From NCBI GenBank assembly GCA_961205875.1, contig OY540820.1, positions 2,356,001 to 2,420,000 of the forward strand: 64,000 nt of DNA, written 5' to 3'. The position numbers and the translations under genes were made by a program. Source of the DNA: Sialis fuliginosa (Eukaryota; Arthropoda; Insecta; Megaloptera; Sialidae). The notes beneath the pieces are model-generated. The model saw nothing but the letters and a program-made list of their open reading frames with translations. It was not told where the DNA came from and ran no database searches. Positions 63,743 to 64,000 of the stretch are shown here, in pieces (the first letter of the stretch is position 1; the number at the start of each line of letters is the position of its first letter).

Positions 63743-64000
63743 TTAATGCTCATAAATAACTGCATACCTATCAAAAATGCTCTCGAACTCAAACATATTA
63801 TTTTTAAAGTAATTTTTTTTACTGTTATTTTGTAAGGTATATAATTATGTTTGATTAAAATAATAATAAAATAAGTTGTAAAAAATTTTATTATCTGTTT
63901 GAAATGCGAAAGACGGGGTTGATTGAACTTTCCGTTCATTAGATACAGTGTTTCCAAAATCCTAGTATATAAAACAAAACTATAGGCCCATGTTTGAGGG
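63743..64000. other. AT-rich end of window
   Basis: No feature recognised. A 74-codon minus-strand frame has no domain signal. Confidence 0.3.

Overview
The window looks like insect nuclear DNA. It is very AT-rich, it holds a spliced gene with canonical GT-AG introns, and it is crowded with insect-type repeats: hAT, Tc1/mariner-pogo and PIF/Harbinger relics, Jockey/CR1-like and R1-like LINE pieces, and a Ty3/gypsy element. I cannot fix the order from sequence alone.

Host gene content is one gene. On the + strand, 14 exons between 2539 and 26051 join in frame (2346 nt, 781 residues plus stop) into the 3' part of a large secreted-type modular serine protease. Its domains in order are: the C-terminal half of a Methyltransf_FA (farnesoic acid O-methyltransferase-like) domain, a two-exon beta-sandwich-like segment, an EGF/tenascin-like cysteine module, an FN3-like module split over two exons, a 28-nt microexon, two Sushi/CCP modules, and an S1 protease domain with an intact His/Asp/Ser triad. 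The protease end resembles ModSP/HP14, the initiating proteases of insect Toll and prophenoloxidase cascades. Promoter, start codon and signal peptide lie upstream of the window.

Introns and flanks are built of repeats. There are eleven TIR elements with recognisable target-site duplications of 8 bp (hAT-like) or 3 bp (Harbinger-like) and three or four TA-flanked elements. There are also at least nine long foldback palindromes of 0.4 to 2 kb. Two dispersed families recur through the window: R-A (starts near TTGCTTCCTCG, ends near CGAGGAAGC...GGCAGATG) and R-B (starts near GGTTCCGTAG, ends near CTACGGAACC...TTGGCCGTTTTA). Intron 11 holds a four-level nest of elements whose order of arrival can be read from intact target duplications.

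From 26.2 to 56.6 kb I see no convincing host gene, only repeats, foldbacks, two LINE fragments (51.5-53.5 kb) and unassigned AT-rich DNA. From 56620 to 62930 there is a whole-looking Ty3/gypsy LTR retrotransposon on the minus strand, with seemingly identical 781-bp LTRs, a 4-bp target duplication, gag and pol, and no envelope gene. The last kilobase holds a further foldback and two CRE-like palindromes.
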